Shown here: positions 1 through 11,345 of the stretch, in pieces | Position numbering within the stretch: position 1 is the stretch's first letter | How the letters are laid out: the number at the start of each line of letters is the position of its first letter | Assembly: GCA_965153355.1 (NCBI GenBank) | Contig: OZ231126.1 | Coordinates: 97,030,001 to 97,094,000 of the forward strand | Source of the DNA: Flaccisagitta enflata | Lineage: Eukaryota > Chaetognatha > Sagittoidea > Aphragmophora | Length of the DNA: 64,000 nt | Reading direction: 5' to 3' | Position numbers and translations under genes: made by a program | The notes under the pieces: model-generated | Seen by the model: only the letters and a program-made list of their open reading frames with translations | What the model was told of the DNA's origin: nothing | Database searches by the model: none

Positions 1-586
1 TCCTTCTTTTAAGGCTAAAATCCCAATCATTAAAAAAGAGAATATTTTGTTGTATTGAATCTAACTCTCATATTGTTTTTGCCAATAAATCAAATTCCCA
101 ATGAATTTTCTATGATTTTTTTTTTTCAGAAAAATTACTCTTGTTATCAGCTTATTCTTTCATGAAAAGGGGGGGGGCGCTAATTAGAGGGGGGGGGCGA
201 TAAAAGCAAGAAATACCGTATTTGAGAGAAAAACTCAAAAATGAAAGAGAATTTTAGAATTTCAGAATAATCGTCGATGACATGTTTTCATGTTTTTGGC
301 CATATCTCATACATTTTTCAAGATAAATATAAAAAATTGGTGACCAAAATGAAGAGTTTTTTTCTGACAAAATGACTGGTACCTTTGGCGCGAATATTAG
401 TCCAACCGTTCAAAAGTTATTTCTTTCTAAAGGCAAAAAAAGAATTCTAAAAAATTCAAAATGGGCAAATATTGCAATTTTCAGTACACAATCGATGATA
501 ATTTGCAATTTTGCAATTTTTTAAGCCAACTGCTTGAACGCGACCACCGCTAGAGAAAGTATGGAACCGAGAGCAGTTTCTCACAA
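1..586. other. AT-rich non-coding, no feature recognised
   Basis: Low-complexity AT-rich sequence with two G-runs near 168-176 and 190-198. I see no exon, no terminal repeats and no structured RNA here. Confidence 0.5.
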
Positions 587-612
587 ACAAGGCCAGATAC
601 ACGGGCCAAGAC
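587..612 (+). repeat. family A left-end fragment
   Basis: Only the left end of family A (ACAAGGCCAGATACACGG) is present. The rest of the element is missing. Confidence 0.6.
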
Positions 613-639
613 GGTGCGCCGGCGTTATTAATTCTTTGA

Positions 640-830
640 CCTATCCCTAGCTCCATCAGACCTATCCAGCTCTATCAGGCCTTTCCCGAGCTCTATCAGG
701 CCTTTCCCGAGCTCTATCAGACCGATCCCGAGCTCTATCTGACTTATCCCTACACCTATCTGACCTGTCACCAGACCTATCCGACCAATCCCCAGCTCGA
801 TCAGACCTAACCGTAGCTGATTATTATAGT
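640..830. repeat. ~24-bp minisatellite
   Basis: Diverged tandem units built on a core like CCCGAGCTCTATCAGACC, about eight copies. The minus strand is open across it only because the array lacks stops. I do not regard it as coding. Confidence 0.75.
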
Positions 831-951
831 GAATCAAATGACGAGTATCATCAATGATGACCGAAATGAGTTTTCAATTGATTTCAGACATGTTCAGCGA
901 TTTTTCATTCGAGCGTGACCGTCGGATGGACAGACTTATACAGGGCATTCA

Positions 952-1697
952 ATCTCATTTGACACGAAAGGAACCTTTATTGTGCTAAAACTATTTGACT
1001 TTTCAGTTTGATTTTTTTTCTCATAAAAGCACTATGTATGACGTTTTTTGTATCAAATTTTCATAGGAGTGGGTCTTGAAATTCAGCTGAAATCCATGTT
1101 TGAAGTTATGCAGTAAATTTGACAAAAAAAATGTTTTTCTTGCAAATTTTGACTAAAAAAATGCGAACAATTTAATGTGTTTCAAACTTCAGATGCTTGA
1201 CTAGAGTCATGTGATAAGTGCTAAGACCCCAATGTCAGAAATAGCCAGGTTTTATCACAGAACAGTGAACTTTAGGCAAATACTATCAAAATTTTGACAA
1301 AAATCTTACAAAAACTTAATCAAAGATTGTTTTTTTTTTTAATAAGAAAAAAAATGGTTGATCAAGATGAAATTTTAAGGAATTGCTTTTCTCAGATACA
1401 AAAACTATTTGAAATTATCTGCCATTCTAGACCAATCTCACATCTGTAGCTCAAAGCGTTTAGAAATGAGAGCAGTTTAAAAATGAAAGGTCAGAACCAC
1501 AAAGTCAAACAAAACCTCTCATCTCATTATGATGTCTTACACTTTAAAATGGGTTATCTCCTAAACTAATCGACCAAGTACCATGAAATTTGAACACAAA
1601 AAACGTCATATGTAGTTCTTTTAGAAGAAAAAAAATCTAATTGAAAAGTTGATTCGTTTTTGCACAGCATAGGTTCTTTTTGTGTCAAATGAGAATG
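952..1697. mobile_element. foldback element
   Basis: The two ends are inverted copies. The left holds CATTTGACACGAAAGGAACC and the right holds its complement with a few changes (GGTTCTTTTTGTGTCAAATG). Inside, GACGTTTTTTGT motifs also face each other. The interior resembles the foldback at 55662-56257, which shares the sequence around TATGTTTGACGTTTTTTG. No transposase is visible, so it is non-autonomous. No clear target duplication was found. Confidence 0.7.
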
Positions 1698-1734
1698 AAG
1701 GAAACGGTGGTGGAAAACACTTTTCCATACCCTT

Positions 1735-2060
1735 TTTCCACGCTGAAGCCAATGGAAGTGGTCCCGAGGCTGTAAAATGATCGGGCACCCCACATTCACG
1801 GCCCTGAATCGGCATAATTACGTATTTTCATGATTTTTTGCCATTTTCGAGTAAGAAAATGGTACCCATGCACACCAACCACCCACAGTTCACATTTGGC
1901 GGCTCTATATTGATCAGAAAGGTTGTTCAAAACCGATCAATACACCATATGACCACTAAGATGTCAAAATACATGAAAATTTAACCTTGGGGCCCTCTAT
2001 TGAGCATAAATGACGGTTTTTGCCGATTTTTGCTGATTTTCAGTTGTTTTTGGTGTCTTA
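1735..2060 (-). repeat. dispersed repeat C, copy 1
   Basis: This is an inverted, roughly colinear copy of 15770-16105. Shared landmarks include the complement of ATGCCGATTCAGGGCCGTGA and a block ending near a CATTTATGCTTGA-type motif. Both copies sit next to a (TTG/AAC)n microsatellite. The apparent peptide NVGCPIILQPRDHFHWLQRG is open in both copies because no indels separate them. No start or splice signals support it as a gene. Confidence 0.7.
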
Positions 2061-2084
2061 TTTTTTTTTTTTGATTGATGTTTG

Positions 2085-2330
2085 TTGATGCTTTTGTTGT
2101 TGTTTTTTTGTTGTTTTTGTTATTGTTGTTGTTGTTGTTGTTGTTGTTACCATTGTCATCCTCGATATCATGTTCATTTTCTGTGGTTGTCATAGTTTTC
2201 CTTATTTACTTACCCTCTAATGCAGTTCTAGTGATTGTTTTTTGTTGTTGTTGTTTTCTGTTGTTGTTGTTTTTGTTGTTGTTGTTGCTATTGCTGTTGT
2301 TGTTTTTGTGGATGTTGTTGATTGTATCTT
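2085..2330. repeat. (TTG)n-rich microsatellite tract
   Basis: Imperfect TTG/TTTTG runs, interrupted at 2145-2240 by unique sequence. They give spurious open frames on both strands. Confidence 0.9.
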
Positions 2331-2405
2331 TTTTAATTTTTTCTGCTTTCATTGTTTTTGTTACCACTGTTACTGTTGTACATATTTTGATGTTGTTGTT
2401 CACTG

Positions 2406-2611
2406 CCAAGGCCAAATACATGGCTACCCCAATCGCGTGCGGGTGGGCAGGGGCTGTGACTGAGGTCACCAGATCATTTAGGCAGGAGCAGTTAGGCCAA
2501 AAACCGCAAAAAAAAAGAAAACAACAAAAAAGTAAAGTGTGACTGACGGAAAGACCAACAAACCTACGGATCGACAAAGCGGGGTGTAGAGTCGCGTAGC
2601 ACGCGTCTATG
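2406..2611 (+). mobile_element. family A, GCGTGC subtype
   Basis: Starts AAGGCCAAATACATGGCTAC and carries the left pairing sequence ATCGCGTGC at 2431-2440. It ends in a GTCGCGTAGCACGCGTC hairpin. A (GACC/GACGG)-type tract precedes the hairpin. The 3' A-run is missing. Confidence 0.85.
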
Positions 2612-2694
2612 AAGAATATAACATGCTTGCATAATTTGCTTTGCTTAACCAGTTTCCATCAAAATGACTGATCACTGAGGTCACATTACTTTTT

Positions 2695-4318
2695 GTCCCC
2701 GACGAACAGTTTTCGTTGGTGACTATGAAGTAGCAGTGATGTGTAGTCTGTCTGTCTGTTTGTTTAAAACCCCCTCATATTTTTACGACCAGACTTCAGA
2801 ATTTTATGAAACTTTGCTGGTGTTGTTTATAGGTCAATAGGAGCTTGTGCACCAATTTTCAAAAAAATTCATTAACTTTTACTACCCTTTGCCTATTATT
2901 TTTGTAGTAATATTTATCTGGGACTTAAGCATTTTACATAGGTAGAGGGTAGTAAAGGTTTATGAATTTTTTTTTAATTTGGTATTCCAGTAGTGGGTAG
3001 TAAATAAACAACCCCTGCAAAATTCCAATTAAATCTGAAGTCTGGTTTATGAGATATTAGCTTATTTATGTAGTAGTATGTTGCTGGGACTTAGGCAATT
3101 TACATAGGCAAAGAGTAGTAAAGGTATGTGATTTTTTTTCTAATTTGGTGCGCAAGTAGGGGGTAGTAAATAAATAACCCCCGCAAAATTCGAATTAAAT
3201 CTGAAGTCTGGTTAATGAGATATTAGCTTATTTATGTAGTAATATGTTACTATGACTTAGGCAGTTTACATAGGCAAAGGGTAGCAAAGTTATGTGATTT
3301 TTTTTTTTTATTTGGTATACAAGTAAAGGATATTAATTGCACTGCCCCTGCAAAATTCGAATTAAATCTGAAGTCTGGTTTATAAGATATTAGCTTATTA
3401 ATGTAGTAATATGTTACTAGGACTTCGGCGATTTATATAGAGGATTGGAGTTGATGAATTCTTTTACTTGCTCATTTATAACATTCTGATTTTTCTTAAG
3501 GTTTGCCATCATGGATTTCAAGATTCATCTTCAACTATTGTCATCATCTTCAACTATTGTCATCATCTTCAACTACTGTCATCATCTTCAACTACTGTCA
3601 TCATCTTCAACTTCTGTCATCATCTTCAACTACTGTCATCATCTTCAACTACTGTCATCATCTTCAACTACTGTCATCATGTGCAACTACTGTCATCATG
3701 TGCAACTACTGTCATCATCTTCAACTACTGTCATCATCTTCAACTACTGTCATCATCTTCAACTACTGTCATCATCTTCAACTACTGTCATCATCTTCAA
3801 CTACTGTCATCATCTTCAACTACTGTCATCATCTTCAACTACTGTCATCATCTTCAACTACTGTCATCATCTTCAACTACTGTCATCATCTTCAACTACT
3901 GTCATCATCTTCAACTACTGTCATCATCTTCAACTACTGTCATCATCTTCAACTACTGTCATCATCTTCAACTACTGTCATCATCTTCAACTACTGTCAT
4001 CATCTTCAACTACTGTCATCATCTTCAACTACTGTTATCATCTTCAACTACTGTCATCATCTTCAACTACTGTCATCATCTTCAACTACTGTCATCATCT
4101 TCAACTACTGTCATCATCTTCAACTACTGTCATCATCTTCAACTACTGTCATCATCTTCAACTACTGTCATCATCTTCAACTACTACAAGTTTTATCATT
4201 AAAACAATATTGAGTAATTTTTTTTTTTTTTCTTAGAATTGCTGTCTTGTCGTGTATCTCATCGAGTTGCGTTTACGCAACGAGAAAGCTTAAAAAATTA
4301 CAGTCCCCAGTCGGGGAC
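2695..4318 (-). mobile_element. hairpin-capped element carrying a 19-bp minisatellite
   Basis: Read on the minus strand, the right end (2724-2695) is a hairpin with arms GTCACCAACGAA and TTCGTCGGGGAC, preceded by CATA and followed by AAAAAG. The opposite end at 4310-4318 contains GTCCCCGAC (minus strand), the exact complement of the distal hairpin arm. This is the same asymmetric-inverted-repeat layout as family A. Between the ends lie three copies of a ~167-bp repeat (AAATCTGAAGTCTGG at 3031, 3197 and 3364) and the 19-bp array. The ~167-bp repeat is also related, inverted, to 22540-22850. Extent and unity are inferred from these end matches. Confidence 0.5.
3531..4190. repeat. 19-bp minisatellite, about 34 copies
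   Basis: Near-perfect tandem units of CATCATCTTCAACTACTGT. Because 19 is not a multiple of 3 and the unit has no forward-strand stop in any phase, all three plus-strand frames stay open for over 230 codons. These are artefacts. A few units vary (TTCAACTTCTG, GTGCAACTACTG, one TTATCATC). Confidence 0.97.
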
Positions 4319-4338
4319 TGTAATTTTGAAGCTTTTTT
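4288..4338. other. long perfect hairpin
   Basis: AAATTACAGTCCCC, a 4-nt AGTC loop, then the exact complement. The stem extends outwards through AAGCTT on both sides. It marks the left end of the hairpin-capped element on the minus strand. Confidence 0.85.
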
Positions 4339-4339
4339 A

Positions 4340-4620
4340 ACTTTCTTTTTTCCCTTTATGGGCAGCTGCCCAAAGGGGTTGATGACCTCTGCTTTCACAC
4401 ATATGGGGATTGGGGCGTGTTTTCCTTCTTCTACGCCAAGAGGCCCAATACCAGCCTTAAAGCCAAATTTCCAGCTTCATCTTCAAGGGTCAACTCTCTG
4501 CCTAAGGACCAAAACTGCCAGCCAAGAGGCCAAATCCTGCCCTGCTCCCTACCTCCGCCTTTGCAACTTTTTTTTCCTGTGAAAGATTTTTCAAATAAGA
4601 CATTGCTGGTTACTCTAGCT
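4340..4620. repeat. degenerate AGGCCCAAA minisatellite with GGGCAGC head
   Basis: Contains GGGCAGCTGCCCAAAGGGG followed by diverged units of the AGGCCCAAATCCCAGCC type. The same combination recurs at 29520-29800, 40560-40980 and 61080-62140. Confidence 0.55.
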
Positions 4621-4848
4621 ATAATTGTTGAGAATTGACAATAAGATGAAGACAGGTAGTCAGTAATTTGGAAATTCACACCAGGATTTTCATATTTTTT
4701 CCTTCACGTTTTGTTGTAACATAGAACTCAAATGCGTCTTTTTACAATTTTAACCAAAATTTGTTCTCGGCACCATTTTAAAGAAAATTTGAAGCTCTTC
4801 AATTTTCTCATGGAAATCAAGCCGTGAAAATTCAGTTGCTTTCTTAAA

Positions 4849-5003
4849 AACAAGGCCGGATACACGGCAATCCAGTCGCGGACGATTGGGTAGGAGCAGT
4901 AATGCGAAAACCGCTCGCAATTCAGAAATGTGACAGATGGACGAACCAACGGACGGACGGACCGACACGGCAGGATGTAGAGTCGCGTTTCCGCGACTAG
5001 AAA
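4849..5003 (+). mobile_element. family A, short GCGGAC subtype
   Basis: Left end ACAAGGCCGGATACACGG, pairing sequence AGTCGCGGAC, and a terminal hairpin GTCGCGTTTCCGCGAC followed by TAGAAA. Nine of ten left-end bases complement the end of the hairpin. Confidence 0.85.
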
Positions 5004-6540
5004 TGTTGATACTAAATTTACCCTGAGTAAAAAAGTCATAATTTGGACAAAAAGTGATATTTTTATTCAATCCGATGTCATTTCTTTATGAATGAAGCTG
5101 TAAGGGCCAGCATTCGGATAATTTCTTAAAGATCTTTCAAATGGTCAAGGAGTTTCTTAGTTAAAGCCTTTGGTTCAGCAAAAATATTCAAAATGTCAAT
5201 GCACCTCTATAACTGTCTGTTGGTCGGGAACACACTTGTTCAACAATCCCCACAGCGCACCTTATTAGCCTGCTCGACATTGTTTCTTTGACATGGTTTC
5301 AGTCTGCTTTGACGAAAACAGTTGACGATCTACCGAGGGTACATGCTTTCCTCATTGGTCTATGCGTGTATAAAGTTGATTATTCTTCAACAAGGCCAAC
5401 ACCTATACGTAGTGTGTCAGACTTACAGACTTAAACTGACTTAGAATGGGTAGAATTTTTTCTCAGGGGTACAAGGTGTATTTTTCGCTGTTTACGTCCT
5501 TTTCAAGCAATATTTTACCCTTCCAATGGCTATATGTTCCTGAAAATATCTTTGTAGATCGAATTTGGGTTGTTGCAGTTATATTTTCTTTAAAAAAATC
5601 GCGATATTATTGTTATTTTAGTGCAAAAAAGCAAGTAATATTGCTCAAATTCGTGTAACAATTATGTAACATATTGATTTAATAATATTTTAACCTGATG
5701 ACAGCTTTTTTAAGACCATATGAGATGTTAAGGCATTTCTATCGACCTTTGAGAGAAAAAGGAAAAAAATTAAACCGATATCTCCATTTTTTGCGGAGAA
5801 ACATCCTTTTAAGTTCAAGCATCAACTGTGGCCAAATGGCCTCAACTCTCTTCAACTGATTGTGCCAGTTATTTATTTTTTTTCGGGGTCCATTTAGTAA
5901 GCTGAAGCTTATTTTTTAGCTGCTGCCCATCGACTAATGCTTAAGTCCGCCAAAACAACCATTGATTTCATCGCCTTTTACGTAGATAAAGTTTCTCTTC
6001 TGATTTTCAGACCGACCCTATTTCGGATCTTTTAAGACGCCATGTCCCAATTTGTCACAAGAGTAATTTTTGTGTCATAAATTTTTTTGGGGGATTCTAC
6101 ATCAGTTCTGGCTTTTCCTATGTATTTGTTTGTGATTTTTCTGCATTGCAAAGAAAGAAAACAAAGGTAATTAATAACCGGTATCACAGGAAACCTTTTG
6201 GAAAGATATCCCTATTTCGGATCTTTTAAGACGCGCGGCCGAAAATCAATGTTAGTTTCCCATGATTTTCACATTGCTATTTAGTAGTGTTGCTCTTGCA
6301 CGAGCATTCGAAATTGCTTACTTATGTGAGGATAACACTTAATTACGCTCACGTCACTGATTTCGTCATCGTCATCGTCCTCGACATCGTCATCGTCGTC
6401 ATTGTCATCTTTATCGTTAGTCCTGCTCCTTAAATTCCTTATTAGTCTGACTGGGTCGAATCGCGGTGTGGAGTCTTGCATTTACAAAAATGTAATTGCG
6501 TTATTCTGAGTTCTGAGAACTGCTTTCATTGAAACGTGGA

Positions 6541-6594
<54 letters not shown>
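6541..6594. repeat. (GTC)n microsatellite
   Basis: About 18 uninterrupted GTC/CGT triplets. No coding context. Confidence 0.97.
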
Positions 6595-6596
<2 letters not shown>

Positions 6597-8550
6597 TTGT
6601 CGTAGTCACAAAGTTAAAAAGAAGCATTAGTTATGAGCGCCTCGACTCAGAACCTTGAAATTTGGTATGGAGACTCAGGGGGGTATAGCAAATGCATTTT
6701 AACGATTTCTTAGACTTTGCTCATGGCAAATGTCACGGTTCCACAGCATGCTTGAGGGCCCGACTTTCTGCCAATCTATGTTAGCTCAAGCTTCCGGTAT
6801 ATCATTGTAAATGATTTTAACGGTTCAAATACATCCATAACTACCCAGTGCACAATCTCAAACCTTTTTTTGTGACCCTCCCTACCCCTAGGGGGTCCAA
6901 AAATTCAATAAAAGGGCTATTTTTGGCATGTCTCCATTCTGTCTCCAGTAGAAAAAGCAAGCAAGACCAATCAAAAAATGTCTTGTCGTATGAAATTATG
7001 AGTTATCCCCGACCAGTATCAATCAGACAGCATACACAAAAAAATTTAACTCATTACGCCAACGATAAGTTACCAAAAAATGGTAAATAAATCAGATCTA
7101 ACCCTTCTCGATTTTTTTGCTTTTTTTCTCTCAAGGCTGAATATCATGATACTTATTTTTTAAAACCTCCTTTGTCTTAATCATTAAGCATTTTTTCTTT
7201 TGCCATTCGTTGGACAACTACTTGAAGGGCATTCCCCTCCATTTTCATGTTACTGGGTTGATCCTAAGCAGAGAAATAGCACTTTTCTTGAAGCGTATCA
7301 ATTCGCGCACACCCCCAAACTTCTTCCTAACGCTTACCTAACGCTTTAGATATGCCACTATTGTGACACAATTCACATGAAAACTGACAACACCATGTGA
7401 AAGAGCGTGAAATTTTGATTCTACCCTGATAATTTGAAATCTTAACTCTCAAGCATTTAGCCACGATGAAATTTCATATTTTGTTGGTCCTGAAGTGTGA
7501 ACAGAATTGATACGCTCATCGACGGCTCATCGTAGTTAATTCTTTGTTTCCACACAGCGCTTCTCACACAAATGCGCGATGCTTTTGTTTCTTAATTTGG
7601 TAAAATTTCTTAAAATCAAAATTGGCATATCTCAGGAACTGTTCGAGCTAGCCCGTTGAAATTTTGCATGGTTGATACCTGGACCAAGAGGGTCCTTTGC
7701 CTAAATTCTGATGCGACGTAAAGAATGTCGAGTAGTTCAACCAGACCAACCAGCCTACCAGATGAAAAAATGAAAAAATGGCATAACTTCTAAAACAATT
7801 GTCCGATCTGGTTGAAATTTTGCATGAAGCTTCCTTCAAAGATTCCTCGTCACGGGCATAAAAAAGAGCTTGGGGAAATAATTTTTTCTTCCAATAGCCC
7901 ATCCAGCCAGAAATGGTACTTATAGAGATTTTTTTAAAAAACTTTAAAAATTCAAAAAAATTTCAGAAACATGATCACACATGTTTACTTGGACGTTATC
8001 ATTAAGAATTTCACTGTCATATTGATTTCTTAATTGTATTTAGCTAATTTTTCTAGTAATATAATTGCCAACAGTATCTATTTAAGCCTAATTTGCATGA
8101 AAAATGAGCGTACTTAAGAAAATCCAAGTATGGATCCATACGTAATAATAGCTAAGCTACATGATGACGTATGGTTTTGCTTAATTTTCAAACATGTAAA
8201 ATTGATGAATTTCACCCCGTCCATGGTTGGCTTAGCATGACACCAGCCTCATATATACTGGCCAAATTGGTCAAAAAACTGGCTGAAAACTGGTAAAAAT
8301 TGATTGACACGGGAGAAAAGACAAAGACTTGGGCAATCATTCTCTCTTTCTCCTCTGCCTGTTTGTCTTTTTTATCCCTTCCCCCTGTAGCTCGTCAGGG
8401 CAACATATGGACAAACAGATATGGACATGGACATATGGAAGGATGGAAATAATGATGGATGAAGCGAGATAATGATTTGCGCCTTCCTTTTTAAGAAGGC
8501 TTAGTAGTGCTCCTCGCAGATAGACTTTCTGAAAGAACGTTTTCGAATGA

Positions 8551-8598
8551 AAGAATGAATGAATGAATGAATGAATGAATGAATGAATGAATGAATGA
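8551..8598. repeat. (GAAT)n microsatellite
   Basis: About 12 uninterrupted GAAT units; reads as FIHS repeats on the minus strand. Confidence 0.97.
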
Positions 8599-9272
8599 CA
8601 GAATGAAAATGAATGCGGTAAGACATGAAAGGTGGTAGGAATGAAGAAAGACGTCAGAATCAGCCATATTGTGCATTTCACAGGTTCAGATGGATTTGTA
8701 AATGCTATATGTCACTTTCCAAGGTAGCCCCCCTACAGCCCAAATGGATCATCATAAAGACTTGAAATTTGGCGTGGACACTCATGTTAGGACAAATCTT
8801 GGAGCCATCAAAGCGATTTTCGATAAGTTACCCCGAAGCCGCAATATGGGGCAGGGGTGGGAGTAACCCTGGGGGGCAAAAATGTCAAGATTATTTTTGA
8901 TTTTTTTGTTTTTTTCGACTTGGTTACTTAATTTAGTGTCTTTAGCACCAGAATGAAACATTATTTTGGTGTTTACCTCGTTTGAATGCAATTTTATGCA
9001 ATATCAAACTTGTCCGTTGGTCTGTGAGCACAAGTTGAGAAGCGGATAAACAACGTTTTGGATGGTTTTGGGTGTGTGGGGGAAATGGGGTGGGTGTTGG
9101 ACGCCCCTGCCTACCCGTCCGCAACAATATTGTGACCCCGCGTCACAAGTTATCCTACAGTTAGTATCATGCAGCTTGCCAACGGATGAATCAAAACATT
9201 AAGTGAGTTTTGTCTCACCCAAACACAAGAGCGAAAAAGGATTTTGGTCAAATTCAATCGCATTTGGTCAAA

Positions 9273-9641
9273 CAAGGCAGGATATAGGATATAGGATGCA
9301 CAGCTACCACAGTCACGTGAGGGTGGGCATGGGCCATATATGAGGTCACTAGAGCATGTGGGCAGGAGCAGTGAGGCCAAAGCCCGTAGAAACATAAACA
9401 AGGCCGGATACACGGCCATCAGTTGCGGACGGGTGGGCAGGGGCGGAAATGCGCGTTTTCCCACTTTTCGACTCGTGCTCACCAACGGACCGACCGACCG
9501 ACCAACCGACTGACGGACGGACGGATGGACAAAGGCTCTTATAGAGTTGCGTGTCCGCAACTAAAAAGTAACGTGTGAAAGAGTTAAGTCTAATGTATGG
9601 ACCAACGAACAAATCAGGGTGCAATCGCGTAGCATGCGACT
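9273..9641 (+). mobile_element. family A, GCGTGC subtype, interrupted
   Basis: Left part 9273-9395 (pairing sequence AGTCACGTGA) and right part 9568-9641 (hairpin ATCGCGTAGCATGCGACT) flank a second, different family A copy. The break falls in the A-run that normally precedes GTAAAGTGTGAC, so the outer copy is older. Confidence 0.8.
9396..9567 (+). mobile_element. family A, GCGGAC subtype, intact nested copy
   Basis: Left end ACAAGGCCGGATACACGG; pairing sequence AGTTGCGGAC; right-end hairpin AGTTGCGTGTCCGCAACT then AAAAA. The last ten hairpin bases (GTCCGCAACT) are the exact reverse complement of the left pairing sequence. The proximal arm (AGTTGCGTGT) does not match it, so this is an inverted, not a direct, repeat. 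The core is a run of GACC/GACGG units. This copy lacks the GAGGTCAC...GAGGCC block of the other subtype. Confidence 0.9.
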
Positions 9642-9650
9642 CCAATTTTT

Positions 9651-9813
9651 AGTCGCGTGCACGCGACTCTATACCCCGCTTTTATTCTGTTTCTTTACGT
9701 CATTTAAAGTCATTTAAGAGTAAACTGAATCATTCTAAGTCATTCTAAGTCATTCTAAGTCATTCTTAGTCAATCTAAGTCTCGCACGCGACTTATAGGT
9801 GTTGGCCTTGTTT
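9651..9813 (-). mobile_element. family A variant with TAAGTCATTC core
   Basis: On the plus strand it starts with the hairpin AGTCGCGTGCACGCGACT, then ACCCCGCTTT. It continues with tandem CATTCTAAGT units and ends CTCGCACGCGACTTATAG then GGCCTTGTTT. The core repeat differs from the GACGG core, but both termini are family A. Confidence 0.85.
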
Positions 9814-10239
9814 CATTGTACTCATAGCAACCGGCTGCGCTGGTAAACATTGTTTGAATCATTTTTGAGAGAACTTAAAAGCTGTCTCTGTTATCCAGCT
9901 GATATTCAAAAGCCAAAAGCAAAATCGTTTTCCCCTCAACATCAAAATCGAAAATTAATACAAATTTAGAATTGGAAAACTAGAAATTCGTTACAAATTA
10001 AATTTTCTTTGATTGCTCAAGTTTTGAGAGAGAGAAACCTAGATAAAAACGGGTTAGGAAAAAAATTGATTTCAAAATAAGAATCATCATAAGAAAAAAA
10101 ATCGGGAAAACTGGCGTTTTTCGAGTACTTTGGTAGTAAAAAATCATCGAGAAATGTGCTATAGTCAATTTTGCTGCAACAAATATACGTTGCGTTGGTT
10201 TTTGTAAATAAGAGACTTATCAAGTTTCAGAGTTTATTT

Positions 10240-10240
<1 letters not shown>

Positions 10241-10280
<40 letters not shown>
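10241..10280. repeat. (GA)n microsatellite
   Basis: About 20 GA units. Confidence 0.98.
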
Positions 10281-10282
<2 letters not shown>

Positions 10283-11004
10283 CTGTGGCCTACGACGCGC
10301 TTTGTTGTGATACAAACTCTATGATTTTCTTTCTCATAAAACAAGGAAACAGTTGTTCTAGGTTTAAATAGTGTTAAATATGAGTTTTTCTGGAACCTAA
10401 GACACTGATCTAAGCAGCTAAATCGAAAAAACGAAAAAAATCGGAAACAATTTTTTTTGACATTTTTGCCCCCCCCCCCCCAGGGGTACCCCCACCCCTG
10501 CCCCATATCGCGGCTTCGGGGTAATTTATCAAAAATCGCCTCGATGGCCCCACGATTAGTCACTAGATGAGCGTCCATGCCAAATTTCAGGTCTTTATGA
10601 TGAACCGTTTAGACTGTAGGGGGGGGCTACCTTGAAAAGTGACATGTAGCATTTACAAATCCGTCCGAACCTGTCAAAAGTTCGACAGATTGACCAACTG
10701 ACCAACTAACCTTCGAGTACTGACCGCCCGACCGAATGACCAACAGACACTACCTCTTATAGAAGTGCGAGGACGCAATATAATCCCTACATGAAGAAAT
10801 TTTGCTTTGAGAAGCCGTGCACCCCCGTGCGTTTCTCTAATTTGCATAATTGAGTGAAATCTTGCATTTTCGGGCGTGCTACAATTCGTTACGCGCCGTT
10901 ATCCCGAGAAATGACTTGAGGTGGTTCTAAGGAAAGGTTATGGTGAGTTTGAAAAAATTTTGAAAGATGAAAATTTTCCTCGTCACCTGACCGCCTGAAA
11001 AAAG

Positions 11005-11345
11005 ATTCTACCAATGACTTAAAATGGCTTAGAATGAAATAGAATGCTTGAGAATGACTTAGAATGACTTAAAATGACCAAAAAGAACATAGATGACTTA
11101 GGAAATGACTTAACTGGATACACGGCCACCAGTTGCGGATGGGTGGGCAGGGGCGGAAAAGCGCCTTTTCCAACTTTTTGACCCGTGCTTACGGACCAAT
11201 GGACCAACGGACCAACGGACCAACGGACCAACGGACGGACAAAGCTTCTTATAGAGTTGCGTGTCCGCAACTAAAAAGGGGACTAACCGACCAACTGACG
11301 TACAAAGCGGGGTATAGAGTCGCATGCAGGCGACTTAAAAAAAAA
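11005..11345 (+). mobile_element. nested family A copies
   Basis: A GCGGAC-subtype copy (11113-11277: AGTTGCGGAT left, hairpin AGTTGCGTGTCCGCAACT at 11255-11272) lies inside another copy. The outer copy leaves ACTTAGAATG-type core repeats before it and a GTCGCATGCAGGCGAC hairpin end after it (11310-11335). Confidence 0.75.

Larger units (their letters stand above)
5004..8680. other. non-coding, repeat fragments
   Basis: I find no convincing exon. The stretch holds a perfect (GTC)n tract at 6541-6594, an acidic pseudo-ORF around 6281-6481 (rejected), CTAGGGGGTCC-type repeat tails near 6890 and a (GAAT)n tract at 8551-8598. The peptide-like segment at 6860-6905 recurs inverted near 57880, so it belongs to a dispersed repeat. 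Confidence 0.5.
8680..10680. mobile_element. 2-kb foldback element with nested family A copies
   Basis: The arms 8680-8960 and 10395-10680 are inverted copies. They share TTTGTAAATGCTA, TGTCACTTTCCAAGGTAGCC and CCCCGAAGCCGC with their complements. The centre has been filled by family A insertions (9273-9813) and a (GA)n tract. The segment around 10270-10350 is related to 23935-24000. Confidence 0.7.

Noticed and set aside
1566-1815. Frames with NVGCPIILQPRDHFHWLQRG
   Set aside because: The same peptide appears in the inverted repeat copy at 15891-16175; conservation reflects recent duplication without indels.
3531-4190. CRISPR-like regular array
   Set aside because: The units are contiguous, with no unique spacers, and the setting is eukaryotic.
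6281-6481. Acidic minus-strand exon (DDDDDVEDDDDDE) with a GTAAGC donor
   Set aside because: The Asp run comes from GAC/GAT microsatellite-like DNA, and the upstream part resembles a decayed family A right end.
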